NCBI GenBank assembly: GCA_021464415.1
Contig: CM038469.1
Location: 15,664,501-15,728,500, forward strand
Length of the DNA: 64,000 nucleotides
DNA from: Lonicera japonica
Taxonomy: Eukaryota > Streptophyta > Magnoliopsida > Dipsacales > Caprifoliaceae
Direction of reading: 5' to 3'
The notes beneath the pieces are model-generated. The model was not told the origin of the DNA. It made no database searches and worked only from the letters and a program-made list of their open reading frames with translations. The position numbers and the translations under genes are program-made. This document shows, one piece after another, positions 10,641-21,835 of the stretch (positions are counted from its first letter, which is position 1; each line of letters starts with the position of its first letter).

Positions 10641-13484
10641 CTAAACAATCGATGCAGTGCACGTCTTCTTATTGTGAAATCCATAACGGTTACACCTTCC
10701 ACACTTTCGTTTTTTCTTTGTGCTTGAGCCGGCGCTCTCAATTCGATTCTTTTTAGGACGACCGGGTTGAGTTTTACAATCAGAAAGTAAAATTTCCGAT
10801 GCACTAGAGACATTAGTAGGACGGTCAGAAGTTGGCACGGGGTAAATTGCATGTGCATAAGAACTCTGAAAGTTACACGTAAAGAAAAAAGGATCGCAAT
10901 AGTCATAAACAACCTTCCTATCAGCCAAAATACACAAAACCGCATGCGAACATGGGAAGCCATCAATCCGCCATGAATTACAACCACACTCCCATGTCAA
11001 AAGATCTACGCGATAAGACTTTTGCTCTATAACCTCAAAGACGGAATCAGATGATTTGACAACCCTCCACGTCGAACTCTCATTAACCTTTTCCTTCAAG
11101 CATTTTTCAACCTCCGGACACAAGAGAGTTTTTTTAATTCCTCGACAATTCACGTCTATCCGACATTTGCTTCATTATTTTCACACGAATTTGATCTAGC
11201 ATCGTCGTTATAGGAAGATTTCGTTCATTTGCAACCCACGAGTTATAACTCTCGGCCATATTAGAACACATAACACCGTATCTTCTTCCCGAAAAAAACG
11301 CATTAACCCAATGATCAAGTGGTGCGCCCCTAAAGAAATCTTCCGTAACATTCTTCGCAAGTGTCTTAAGGTTATCGTACGCATTTTGAAACTCGTCAAG
11401 CGAACGAGCTAATTTTTGTTTTCTATACTTCGATGGAAAACACGAACTGAAATTATTCCTCAAATGTCATAGGCAATAAGCATGAAAACCATTAGGAAAG
11501 ACCCTAGGAACTGAATTGATCAATCCAACATGTCTATCTGAAATAATTTTCAACACCCTATTAGGTCCCACAATAACCTTCAAATGCTCCAAGAACCACT
11601 GCCAGTTATCTACATTTTCTGCATCCACTACGGCCATCGCAAGTGAAAAAATCCCTATTAAAAAAAATTTAAATTAGAATAGATCTATACTTGACTAGAT
11701 TACCTGCAAAGCAAAAAGACTAAAAATTGAAATAATAAACTAGACAACATACAATACAAAATCTAATCACAAACGTACCTCCATCTCCATTTGTCGCAGT
11801 GGCAGACAACATACAACCCTTAAATTTCGCCTTCAAATGGCAGCCATCTAAACATAACAACGGCCTACAAAAGTTAAAGCCATATATGCAAGCTTCAAAT
11901 GATATGAATATTCTCTTAAACTTGTGACTCTCTTCGTCAACCTCAAGTACAGCATAGCTTCCTGGATTTGTTTGCTTTATACTATCAGTGTACCCCGCAA
12001 GCTGGTTGTACAATGCAGAATCATCCCCATGAATCTCTTTGATCGAATCCCCCTCCCAGTGTAAGCAAAGTAATAGCTTAATCTAACACCGCATTCTCGC
12101 CTAAAGTAATCTATAATCTCTGAAGGTTTAACTAGCGGCTTGTCTCGAACCAAACCAAAAATTACTGATTTAACAAGTTGACTTGTCATGGGTGGCTTCC
12201 TCAAATCTTTGAATCCAACGCCACATGTATGCTCCTTCACCATTTCCTTTATTTCAAAGAACCTAGCAAGTTTAAACTTCTGGGATGCATGGATTCTCCA
12301 CTGACAACCAAGCTCCTCCCTTCTACTGCACACAACGGTGATCCTGTCTTTGCAATTTTTCTTGAACTCAAATTTGAATCCATGGTGAATGGAAAATTTC
12401 TGCAAACTCGTCTGAAACTCAGTGATTCCTCCCGGAAATCTTTGTCCAATACCTATAATAACATTAGCCCAAGTACTACAATTACATGGTTTGTGTGCTT
12501 CAATTTCATCAACACAACTTATAGAACCCGAAGAATTACTAACACACTGATCATCAGACATAAAAAATTTAGGACCTTCCGTCCGCCTAACAAAAATATC
12601 TATATTTTTCACTCTTTTCACCATTACTAAACAAACCATGCATTGAATTTTATCATCCCCATCTAAAACAAACTCCTTGTCATCACGAGTAACAAATAGG
12701 TCTACACACAAGGGATTAATATTGGACCACCTCTCGCAAACCAAACGTTTTAATTCTTTAACACTCATACCGAGAAACAATTGAATTCCAAAAGAACAAC
12801 CATTGTAATAAACAACACCTATAATGCCTCTATCAAGATCCCTAAAAAATGAGACATAAGAACTTAGAAGCAATACATTGCATAACAAACATGCATGTTC
12901 ATTCATTCACATATGAAATCACACATTTAAACTAACCAAAACCTACAATATAAGAATCAAATGCAGAAATAATGCACTTAAAAAAACTTAGATCAAAAAC
13001 AAAAACTGCAAAATCAGTTTTGCAGTTTTTTCTGCACAAAGAAGAAAAACAAAAAACAGAGCATATACACAAATAGATCAAAATGATGCTAAAACTACCT
13101 TTCAAAACATGAATAATCACTCATTATTGGATCAAATCTTCTACATACAAGCTAAAACAACCAAAATCAACTAATATTTATACTTGATTTTGTAAAAATA
13201 TAAGCAAAAAATGTGATAGCTCTATCTATAATCTAAATATATCATCAAAACCAAAAAACTGCAAAATCAGTTTTGCAGTTTTTCTGCAGTTAGGAGGAAA
13301 AGACCAGGAAAACAGAGCATTCATAAAATCCTTCATAATCTAAATATACATGGATTGATTGAACAAATATTTCATCAAATCCTCTAAATATAAGATACAA
13401 CAAACCAAAACGAAGCAAAATCACACCTAAAAACATGAAAAAAGAAAGAAAGAAGCTATACCTAGAAAGAGCTTCAACATCCAT
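10641..13484 (-). pseudogene. mudrA-like: mudrA-type Mutator transposase, broken
   Basis: Three exons can be traced on the minus strand: 13462-13484 (MDVEALS), 11779-12841 and about 10641-11654, with GT/AG junctions. Domains in order: an N-terminal mudrA domain (SVKELKRLVCERW); a MuDR DNA-binding region (FKKNCKDRITVVCSRR...CQWRIHASQ); the MULE catalytic domain with the three acidic sites [24 protein letters not shown] and [11 protein letters not shown]; a SWIM zinc finger ([17 protein letters not shown]); and a zinc knuckle ([15 protein letters not shown]). Damage: a frameshift in a G run near 12050, a stop (TGA for expected CGA in AYCLRHL) at 11467-11469, and another frameshift near 11145. 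All catalytic residues survive, so decay is moderate. Confidence 0.85.
13005..13290. repeat. Two copies of a CTGCAAAATCAGTTTTGCAG palindrome
   Basis: The sequence AACTGCAAAATCAGTTTTGC with extended poly-T and TCTGCA occurs at 13005-13035 and again at 13258-13289, inside the first intron of the transposase gene. Each is a 20-bp near-palindrome with the same TGCAAAA/TTTTGCA arms as the array at 10126-10405. Confidence 0.7.
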
Positions 13485-13669
13485 GGAAATAAGAAGTTTC
13501 TTCTCCTTTCCTTTGTTAATCCCGTCGATCTAAGATCCTTTCCGTCAATCTAAGAAGATAGCATTCCACTCTTCCAGTCGAAATACGTATCGCCTCTCTC
13601 GCTGATCACTCGTTGCTCGCTGTTTCTGCGCGGGATATTGAGTTGAAAGAGGGAAAGGTACTTTAGTCA

Positions 13670-13838
13670 TTTTAAAATTCTTAAATAATCTAATTTATAA
13701 AAAGCTAAATACTTACAACTAACCTAAAAGCTAAAATTGTCCTTACAATGAAACAATAATGTTAAAAAATCCTTTATTTATTAACCTAATGTATGATGTC
13801 CTTATATTGTATAAAATTATGAAAGAAGGTCTCTCAAC
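13670..13838 (-). repeat. Right terminal inverted repeat of the MULE
   Basis: Read backwards it gives CATAATTTTATACAATATAA, then GGACATCATACATTA, repeated AAGGA motifs, and further in GACTAAAGTACCTTTCCC. This is the same order as the other end and as both ends of the 25925-28011 element (GACAAAATTGCCCC at the inner side there). Confidence 0.55.
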
Positions 13839-14060
13839 CTATTTTCCCAAAAAAAGATACCTTAAAGCCTCAATTGTTTTTATACTCACACTTTTAACCA
13901 CCTCAATTCAAGCCCTATTTTTTTTATTTCAAAACTTTTTTCTTTTATATATACAACCTACGATTCAATGCATAATTAACAAATGATTTGATACCACGTC
14001 ATGTAAACTAAACCCATAAAGTGCACCCTGGCTCTCCTAAATCCACCCTTCTTAGGATGA
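13839..14060. other. Spacer between the MULE and the CACTA element
   Basis: About 220 bp of AT-rich DNA with no gene. It is the flank shared by two independent insertions. Confidence 0.5.
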
Positions 14061-14373
14061 GATCACTACACCATTCAAGCAAATTAATAACACACCAAAT
14101 ATTAACATTGTAACACACTACTATAGTAATTACATTATGTGAGAAATAACTGTTAGGACAATTAATTGTGTGTTACTATTTACTTATAATTATTTATTTT
14201 AAGGCACAATTAATAATTTTTTATTTTAATTGTAATTTAAAAATTAGTCAATCTAACTTTTTCCCTGTCTCTCTCACATGTTGCCCGTCTCTCTCACTCT
14301 CTCTCTAAGTCGATTTTCATTCCTCAATGGCGACATCCAACGATCTCCTCCCTAATCTCCGGCTATACCCTCC

Positions 14374-14617
14374 CTAATCTCCGGTGATATCCTCTTTAAT
14401 CTTCGGTGAAATCTTCCTTAAACTCTTACGAAATCCTCCGACCACCACAAGTAGCAATAATAGTAATTTTTCTTCGTTATCTAGCATACTCCACCGATCT
14501 CCGGCGAAGTCCTCTCTAATCTCCGATGAAATCGTCTTTAATTTCTGGAAAAATCCTCTGACCACAGCCAATAACAACAACTGTAAGCTTTCCTTGTTAT
14601 TTCACCTATTCCATTGA
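14374..14617. repeat. Tandem duplication in the CACTA leader
   Basis: Two units of about 125 bp (approximately 14374-14490 and 14500-14610) share CTCCGGTGA/CTCCGATGA, AATCxTCxTTAA, AATCCTCyGACCAC and CAATAAxAxxAA blocks. The region before them holds further copies of CCTAATCTCCGG. Subterminal repeats are common in CACTA elements, where they bind the TNPA protein, but these units are longer than the usual motifs. Confidence 0.55.
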
Positions 14618-15008
14618 ATTAGGGCACAAGCACAACAAGGTCAATTTGATGCAAAAGACTGATTGTTCAGTTTTTCCATCAAATTAACCTCATATCTACC
14701 CCACTTTCACAATTTAATTTCAGATATGTATAGTTCATATTGAATTTTGTTTTCTCTTGCATATATAGCATTTTCCTCCTTAAATAGATTATTTAGGTTT
14801 TACTGTATTGATCTTAGTAAATGTTTTCACCATATTTTAAGTTTGATAGAATAACTAAGGTTTGATTTGCTTAAAATGTATCTTTTATTTAACTTTCAAA
14901 TTTTGTTGCTATTAGTTTGACATTTTGGTGATTTTTGCATAATATTGTTGAAATTGAAAGAGGTTTCTTGTAATTAATGCCAACTCTGGTTTTTAGCAGA
15001 TGTATTTG

Positions 15009-15041
<33 letters not shown>

Positions 15042-15542
15042 CCTCTTTGAGCTTATCTAGTGTGCACTGTTTGCTAGAATTTGAGTATATGTTGTTTGAT
15101 TATGTTTTGTTGCTTTAAATTCAAGTGTCCAATTTGATTAGGATGAAAATTTTGTTAAATGTTTGGGAAGGAATGAGTATTTTGCTGTAAATCCAATAAA
15201 GATGTATTTTGTTATTTCGCTTCCAAAAATCTGGTGTTATAAAAGCACCTAACTGTGAGGCATTCTTTATAATTTACTTTAGTCATTCTACAATCAATAA
15301 AAATAAATCCAAGCCTTCTATAATTTACTTTATAACTGTGAGGCCAATTACCAATAAAAATAAATATTTCTTACAAATAATTTGGTACTACATCAATTAA
15401 GGTGATTAATTTTGGAGAGGCCTTTTATATATTTTCAAAGAGTTAGGAAGTGTGTTTATAGTAACCATTGTAATTAAACTTCGGCTATTATAGTTACATT
15501 TTCCTTTATTATGAGATGAACCAAATTTAATAATAATGCAGA

Positions 15543-15662
15543 ATGTCGAGATTAATCAACAAAGATTGGATGAAGGAAACAAATAGGGTTGGTCCAATAT
15601 ATACAAAAGGCGTTGAAGATTTTATCGAATTTGCAGTTGCAAACAATGATATGTATGTTTAA
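15543..15662 (+). pseudogene. Transposase-associated domain exon (CACTA)
   Basis: A short frame MSRLINKDWMKETNRVGPIY with TKGVEDFIEFAVANND resembles the Transpos_assoc domain (W-M...Y..GV..F..FA) that begins TNP2-type CACTA transposases. It ends after about 36 codons at a possible donor (GTATGTTT at 15653) or a stop at 15660. The catalytic part that should follow is missing, which suggests an internal deletion joined the start of the transposase gene to the second CACTA gene. Confidence 0.55.
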
Positions 15663-15806
15663 AATAGCTAGCATCTTATCGAATAGCTTTATTGTCAAAT
15701 GATTGAATTATTTTTGTCTAACTTGGAGAAGGTTAAACTTCAATTACTAGAAATTCAATTTAGTGTTGATCTTAAATTAACTCTCATATGCAGGATATAA
15801 AAAAAA

Positions 15807-18775
15807 ATGTCATCAAATACAAGTGCATCACTCCCTACGTCCTCAATGCCATCCTCATCATCATCCATCCCTTCCACATCTCAGTTATCTAGTGGTAAAG
15901 TCCAAAAGGAAAAAATGAAAGTCATTTTTCAAGTTGACGGTTCTGTCGTGGGAGAATACGCGAAGGTGTGGAATACTCGTACCGGGGATCTTGTGAGATC
16001 TCATATACCAATTCACTACCCAGATTGGAGAATTGTGCCGGATAACTTCAAAAATGACGTTTGGACTGCATTGATGGTAAACTTTTTTATATTTTTTATC
16101 CTTATTCTTATTCAATTTTCATCTTTTAATTTCTAATTTCTTTGTTATATGCAATTGTCTTTTAGTCTGAATTTGAGCTTAATGTTCCACCCAAAGTGGC
16201 TCGTCCATTGGCAGAGAAAACTTGGTCTCAAAAATTCAGGACTTACAAAAGTACCTTGCGAGTTGTTACGAAGAATAGTGATCGCATGACACTTGAACCA
16301 AAAGGGGTTGATCCACATATTTGGAGAAACTTTGTTAAAAATGAAAGTGATCCAAAAAAGCAGCTACAAAACGCAAAGAATTCTGAGAATCGAAAAATGT
16401 TGAAGGTTCCTCATTGTCTTGGGCGCCGTACTTACGCCCAAAAGCAATATATGATGGTGTGTATCATTGCCACACTTTTTAATTACTGAATTTTATGTAG
16501 CTTACTTGTAATGTTTCCACTTCCAGGAATAAGAATATCCTGAAAAAAAAATTCGGAGAGTCGATAAATGGTATGCAGCACACGAGCGTCCTGATGGGAC
16601 TGTATTACAAAGCGCAAGGAGTAAATATGTAAGTAAGCCCAAAAAAATTCTGAGATTTATTTTATGCTCCAGTTGTCAAAACTTCATTGCTCCTCTTTCT
16701 TTCTGTCTGATACTCTGAGTATTGGTAACTTCACATTTGAGTGTAGAGAGATTTTACCCCTCTAGTGTATTTAATCCACTTAATGATTTTTCAACAATTG
16801 TTTTGTATCATACTAATAGATATATATTTAATCCACTTGATGATTTTTCAAAAAGTGTTTTGTATCATACTACTCGAGATACTTGCTGAATATCAACCTG
16901 TCGTCGCCCAATTCTGTGTTTTTGGGTGCAAATCTAGTTATAGTTTCGATATTTATTGGCCACTACTCAAGATACTTGCTGGATGCATGAAACATATGGG
17001 AAACTCTTATTATGACAACATGGAATTGGGGTCTAGGAAATAGGGAAATTAGTGGGGGAATGAAGGCCCAAAAATTCCTGTAGTTTTAAACATAGTTGAA
17101 TGACTGTCTGGGGGTGGAGTTTGGCTTACGGAGTTGAGTTCGTTTTGGTATTGAGAATGCAGATCGTCCACTTGTTCATTGTGAACTCATGGGTCAAGTG
17201 TGTTTCTGATTGTAGAAGTTTTCGAAGGAACTAGACAGTTCAATTCTTACAGCCCAATTTTTTTTCCAACTCTAGTTTAAGTGCAAAACTCTCAAAGACT
17301 AAATATTCAGTTCTAGGTGAAAAATTATGTAATCACCAAAAGTTCAAAAATTATCATTACGTAGAAAAAGTACCATCTTTTCCATTGGAAGAATAAATGC
17401 AATTAAACATCCTTACATTCCTTTTCCATGGAATTTGTTTGCCTGGAAATCAGTTACCTAGGAATTGAATTATTTACTTTTCGTTCATGCACAATCACTA
17501 CTCCACCTAACCAAGTGCAAAATGAAAGTAACTGTAAATTGCAATCAATAACGGAGATTGGAATTAGCTACAAAATTACAGAGTATTTTACCCATAAGAA
17601 TTCCAGAAAGTCTGAGAGCCATTGGTACAGAAGGATTTAAGATCTCTTCACTGTGAAAAACAGAGAGAATTATTCAAATAAGCTAGAAGAAGTGGACGTA
17701 GAATATAGTGTATAACAATTAGAGGAAAATTAGCCTAACCAGATTTTAATAATGCTGAGCTTGTCTAGGTTCCTCCTGTTGATCTTCGGGTGCATTGTTG
17801 CAGCCATCCTTGATAATACATAGAGATAAATGTGGATGCTAATTAAGCGCAAACACAAACTAAAGTACAATTTCATGTTTCATTACAGAGTTGAACGAAT
17901 TATAATTTGGAAAATGAATGAATTACAATAGATTCAATGTTTACAGATTTGAAACAAAATTAAATCAGCACTTACTGTAAATACGATTATGCACATTAAT
18001 TGAGTAAAATGAAGAGAGCTTATATATGCTTTCATTATGTTTGATGCAATTCATGTTTGAATTATCATAGGATGAAGTGAAGGCTGCTGAAAGTAGAAGA
18101 AAAGGGCCAGGAATAACAGGGGTTGGCTGTAGTGATGATTTGGAAGATCTTGATAATGATGAATTAACTGAAGTATTTGGGAAGGATAAGAAGGGTGGAG
18201 TTCGGGCAGTGGGTTCAAATATATCTAAGAAGCAATTACTTCATGTTGGGGTGGCAATGGCAAAGATTGATCAAGATAAGAAGATTATTGAAGAATCTGC
18301 CTCACTAAAAGATCAAATAATCTCTCATGTTGATTCGCGCCTAGACAATTTCGAACGTGTTATGCAAGCTATGTTTTTAAAATTGTCAAGTGGCAAGGAA
18401 AATGTCCCCCCAGTGGTAAACAATACACCCTTGAATGAGTTTAGTTCTAACTCTACCAATCATCCCTTATCCCAAAACATAAATAATGTGTTTGCTCCCA
18501 TGGGTGTATCTCATTATACCGACAAACCGGTAATTTTGCTTGATAAATTTGGCAAAGAATTGGCTAAAGGTTACGTTGTGATGGATCAAACAGCTGGAGT
18601 ATGTCATTTCAAAAAGGTCGGGATTGGGGAAAAGAAAATATGGGTTGAGGAAGTGATGGAGCTGGATGCTCGTTTGTGGGATCCGCCACAAGGGGAAGGG
18701 GACTACAACACTTTGGCAGGTTATGCTCAAGGAGGATATGTAATTTGGCTTGAGTGTTGGCTGAAATATGTGTAA
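15807..18775 (+). pseudogene. Transposase_24 / DUF8039-like CACTA accessory gene
   Basis: Four exons, plus strand: 15807-16076, 16166-16456, 16527-16628 and 18071-18775, with GT/AG junctions; 455 codons apart from the stop below. Exon 1 begins with a Ser-rich tail and VIFQVDGSVVGEYAKVWNTR. Exons 2-3 carry the Ptta/En/Spm Transposase_24 core (DPHIWRNFVKNESDPKKQLQ; NRKMLKVPHCLGRRTYAQKQ; WYAAHERPDGT). Exon 4 has a predicted helical part (HVDSRLDNFERVMQAMF) and a DUF8039-like end (KPVILLDKFGKELAKGYVVM...WDPPQGEGDYNTLAGY). Such proteins accompany CACTA transposons and are thought to be the DNA-binding partner. The second codon of exon 3 is TAA where GAA is usual, so the gene as read is broken at residue 189 unless a different acceptor is used. 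Intron 3 is 1.4 kb. Confidence 0.75.
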
Positions 18776-19282
18776 GTTTGTTTCTGGTACCTACTGCTTA
18801 TGGTTGTGACATTTGGTTTTTTTTTTTTCTTGGGTTAAGATAGGTATTGTTGATGCATTAGACAATTAAAACTGTATTGAATGGTGATTGTAAGTTTGTG
18901 AAATGGATGATCTTGGACTTTGGATTTGAATATTATGTTGTTGATCAATGATTATGTTTGTGAATATATAGGTAAACCTCTATTATAAAGCAAAATTAGA
19001 ATTTAATTTTTTTATGCAAATATTTAGTTTCTCACATTTATAACTGTTACAGGTTCTATTAGTATTCTTGGTAAAAGCAACATATATTTGAAAAAGAAAA
19101 TGTTAGGGATTTTTTATTGCAACAGTTATAGGAGTAATACTTTTCACATTCTAATGGACATAAATGTTAGGAAATCTGTTGGTTAGATTAGCCACACCAT
19201 TTTTTTTACTCCTAATGCCTGTGAGATTTATTTTTGCTAACACATATAACTATTAGAAATCAGTCCATATGGTGTAGTGGAT

Positions 19283-19614
19283 GTCTCTTTTTCGATTTTC
19301 ATATTTCACGTATGTGGTCCATGCATGATTTAAAAATATTTTATTATAACATTTATTACGTCTACTTTATTATATAGTATTAAAGGAAAAATAAAAATAA
19401 AACAAACGACAATAGAACTTGAAAATCTGTGGGCTTGTCTGAACCATCTCCCGTTCCCCTTGTGGACAAATAGTGACCACATTCCTTTCTTCTTATCCAA
19501 CCCTTTTTCTTTTTCATTTTTCATTTATTCCCTCATCCTCACCTTCACATGCCATGCTCCTAAATCCTCCTCCCAATGCCCACCAAAATTCAATGAAATT
19601 AATAATATACATTT

Positions 19615-19666
<52 letters not shown>

Positions 19667-20984
19667 TACATTTTATTAATTTTATTTTCACTTTGCTTTA
19701 AGAATCTCATCAACCCCAACACCTACATTCCAACTCTTTATTGTTTATCCAACTTGGACCTGCCTGATTTTATATTTTAATGAAATAGAATCTATAAAAC
19801 CTAGGCAAAAAAGATGTGTTTGGCTCTCTAAGAAAATGCCATTCGAAAATACATTTTAGCAAACAATTTTTTTAAGAATAATTTGAGGAAAGAATCTATC
19901 CCCAAGAATTGGTCGGATTTAGAGTTGTTTTGAGAGCATCATTTACTTGTTTTATGATTTAGTTATTCTAGATTCAATTTTAATAGCATGTGCATGTGTT
20001 TGTTTAAGTTAAACTCTGACCTTCCATGCGAATTTAGAGTAAAAGTAAGTTTTCAAAGAATAACTCAATGGCGGCGGAGATATAAGTTCAAATTCCATCA
20101 GGACAGTTTCGAATTTCTTAGAAGGGTAAGGGATGACTACTCCCATTTGTGTAACCCCTTACAATTCTTACTAAAAATTCCGCTCTAATATTTTATTAGA
20201 GTTTCATTTATTTTTTTAAAATAAAAATCTTGACAGAAAAAATATATTTTTATGCTTTATATTACAAATTAATTGGGTAAAAGAATTAAATGAACAACAA
20301 TAATTTTCTGTAAGAGTCTATCGTTCCTTTTGTTGGCATAACTCAAATTAATAATTATTTAACTTTTTAATCATTGTATCAAATCATAATAACAACTTAC
20401 ACTTTTTTTAATCACTAATTATATTCTAATTAATGTATTATTCAAGAAAGTATAGCAATTAAACTGGATTCTTAATTCATAGGACAGAGATTACAAAAAT
20501 ATAGGATATGATGTTCTTATACATCTAAATATTTGTTTGATAAAAAGTTTAAAAGAATCCAATTTGTTGTACAAAAACACAAGTTGGTATACATGAATTT
20601 TTGGTAGAAAACCGGGCTCGATTGGAAGCTCTCTAAATCGAGTTTCGGTAGATGTAAAATTTCTGGTGGTCAGCAATTAGCACCCTCCATTAAAGAAATT
20701 AGTTAAAGTGCGCGAAAATTGGCCTGAACATTTGTAACATAGAAAAAAGAAAAAGAAAAGACATACTTAAATTTTTGTATGTTAGATGACAAGTTCTGCA
20801 TACGAATATTTGAGCATATAGAATATATAGTGGGTCGTGCTAATTCTATTAGCCGAAAAGCAAATCATAGCAAATTATATCCATTCGCGTTTTTAACAAG
20901 AAACTTTCATTCATTTCAAAGGGATATTCAAATTTAAAGTATCTCTTGAATTCGAGTTGGCGCTTAGGCTAACCCACTTACTCA
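19283..20984. other. AT-rich intergenic DNA
   Basis: No gene seen. 20060-20165 holds a possible SINE remnant (AAGTTCAAATTCC B-box-like block followed by an AT-rich tail), not certain. Reading frames here are poly-Ile or unlike known proteins. Confidence 0.5.
19616..19665. repeat. (AAT)n microsatellite
   Basis: About 16 uninterrupted AAT units. The long isoleucine runs read through it on either strand are not protein-coding. Confidence 0.9.
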
Positions 20985-21835
20985 CCTTATAGTTTGTTAT
21001 ATAACTTAAGTAGTGGCGGTGCCAGAAATTAAAATTAGAAGGAGCTAAATTAATATGCTTTTAAAAAAATTTTGCATCTACTTTTAATAAGGTTAAAATC
21101 AAAATACTTTATTAAAATACTTAACATCTTATATGTTCAATTACTCAACTTATAGTTTGTTATATAACTTGAGCAGTGGCGAAATCAGGAATTAAAACTA
21201 GGAGGGGCCAAATTAATACGCTTTTAAAAAAAAATTCCATCTACTTTTAATAGGTTAAAATCAACATACTATATTAAAATACTAACATCTTATTCGTTAA
21301 AAATCACATATTTAGTTACAGTATTCCCTTTTGAAACTTCATATTTTGAAATTGCTTAATGATATCTTCATTATTAATAACTTCAAAAATATTTTTCTCA
21401 ATATATATATTAATCTCCAAGCTAATTTTTTTTTTCAAAAACATCTTACTATATAAAATTCAATTTTTTCCAACCCAATATTAAATCAACCTCAAAAGAT
21501 AACGAATAGAAAAAATAAATCGGATGAACTGCAGTGCCAAAATAGAGAAATAAAGAAGCGAAGAAAAAATTATTGCAGTGTTAATAATTAATTAGCCTAT
21601 TCTCCAGTTACAAAAATCAACCCCGAATGTTTAGTTCCATATAATACACCTGACTTAGACTTAATTACAGAACTCGACCCACGTACTTGTATAACAAAGC
21701 GCACAATGACCCCTTCACCACTGAACTCTCTAAATTGCAATTTTTCAAAAGTACAGGTGGGGCCATGGCCCCCCTCTTCCCCATGGAGCTCCGCTCCTAA
21801 ACTTGAGTATAAAATTAGTCCATTATACAAAGATT
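20985..21835. repeat. Repeat cluster with direct and inverted copies
   Basis: 20985-21130 and 21150-21292 are direct imperfect copies (ATAACTTrAGyAGTGGCG, AGGAATTAAAA, GCTTTTAAAAAAA, CTACTTTTAATA). The reverse complement of about 21740-21835 (AGTTTAGGAGCGGAGC, GGGGGCCATGGCCCC) resembles the start of the same unit, so the cluster may be a small non-autonomous element flanked by inverted ends. 21759-21772 is a perfect palindrome, GGGGCCATGGCCCC. Confidence 0.45.

Larger units (their letters stand above)
7952..13838 (-). mobile_element. Mutator-like element (mudrA plus ULP1 remnant, Kaonashi-like)
   Basis: An element of about 5.9 kb. Its ends form degenerate terminal inverted repeats: left 7952-8070, and right 13670-13838 read backwards. 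They share the layout CATAATT/CAAAATT, then AAGGACAyCATAyATTA, then an AAGGA-rich stretch. Inside are a minus-strand mudrA transposase, a plus-strand ULP1 peptidase remnant and short palindrome repeats. Elements that join a MULE transposase and a ULP1-like gene are known in plants as Kaonashi MULEs. Exact ends and the 9-bp target duplication could not be fixed by eye. The element is coding-dead: its transposase has two frameshifts and a stop. Confidence 0.75.
14064..19279 (+). mobile_element. Non-autonomous CACTA (En/Spm) element
   Basis: The left end reads CACTACACCAT and the right end ATGGTGTAGTG, an exact 11-bp terminal inverted repeat. It is flanked by the 3-bp target duplication GAT (14061-14063 and 19280-19282). 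Length is 5216 bp. It carries a Transposase_24/DUF8039-type gene and a short transposase-associated exon, but no TNP2-type (Transposase_21) catalytic gene, so it needs a partner for movement. CACTA ends, 3-bp TSD and gene type all agree. Confidence 0.9.

Noticed and set aside
14384..14617. Short frames on both strands starting near an ATG in a CT-rich leader
   Set aside because: Both arise from the tandem repeat in the CACTA 5' region. The two halves of the frame simply repeat each other.
19460..19780. Frames with long isoleucine runs on both strands
   Set aside because: Created by the (AAT)n microsatellite.
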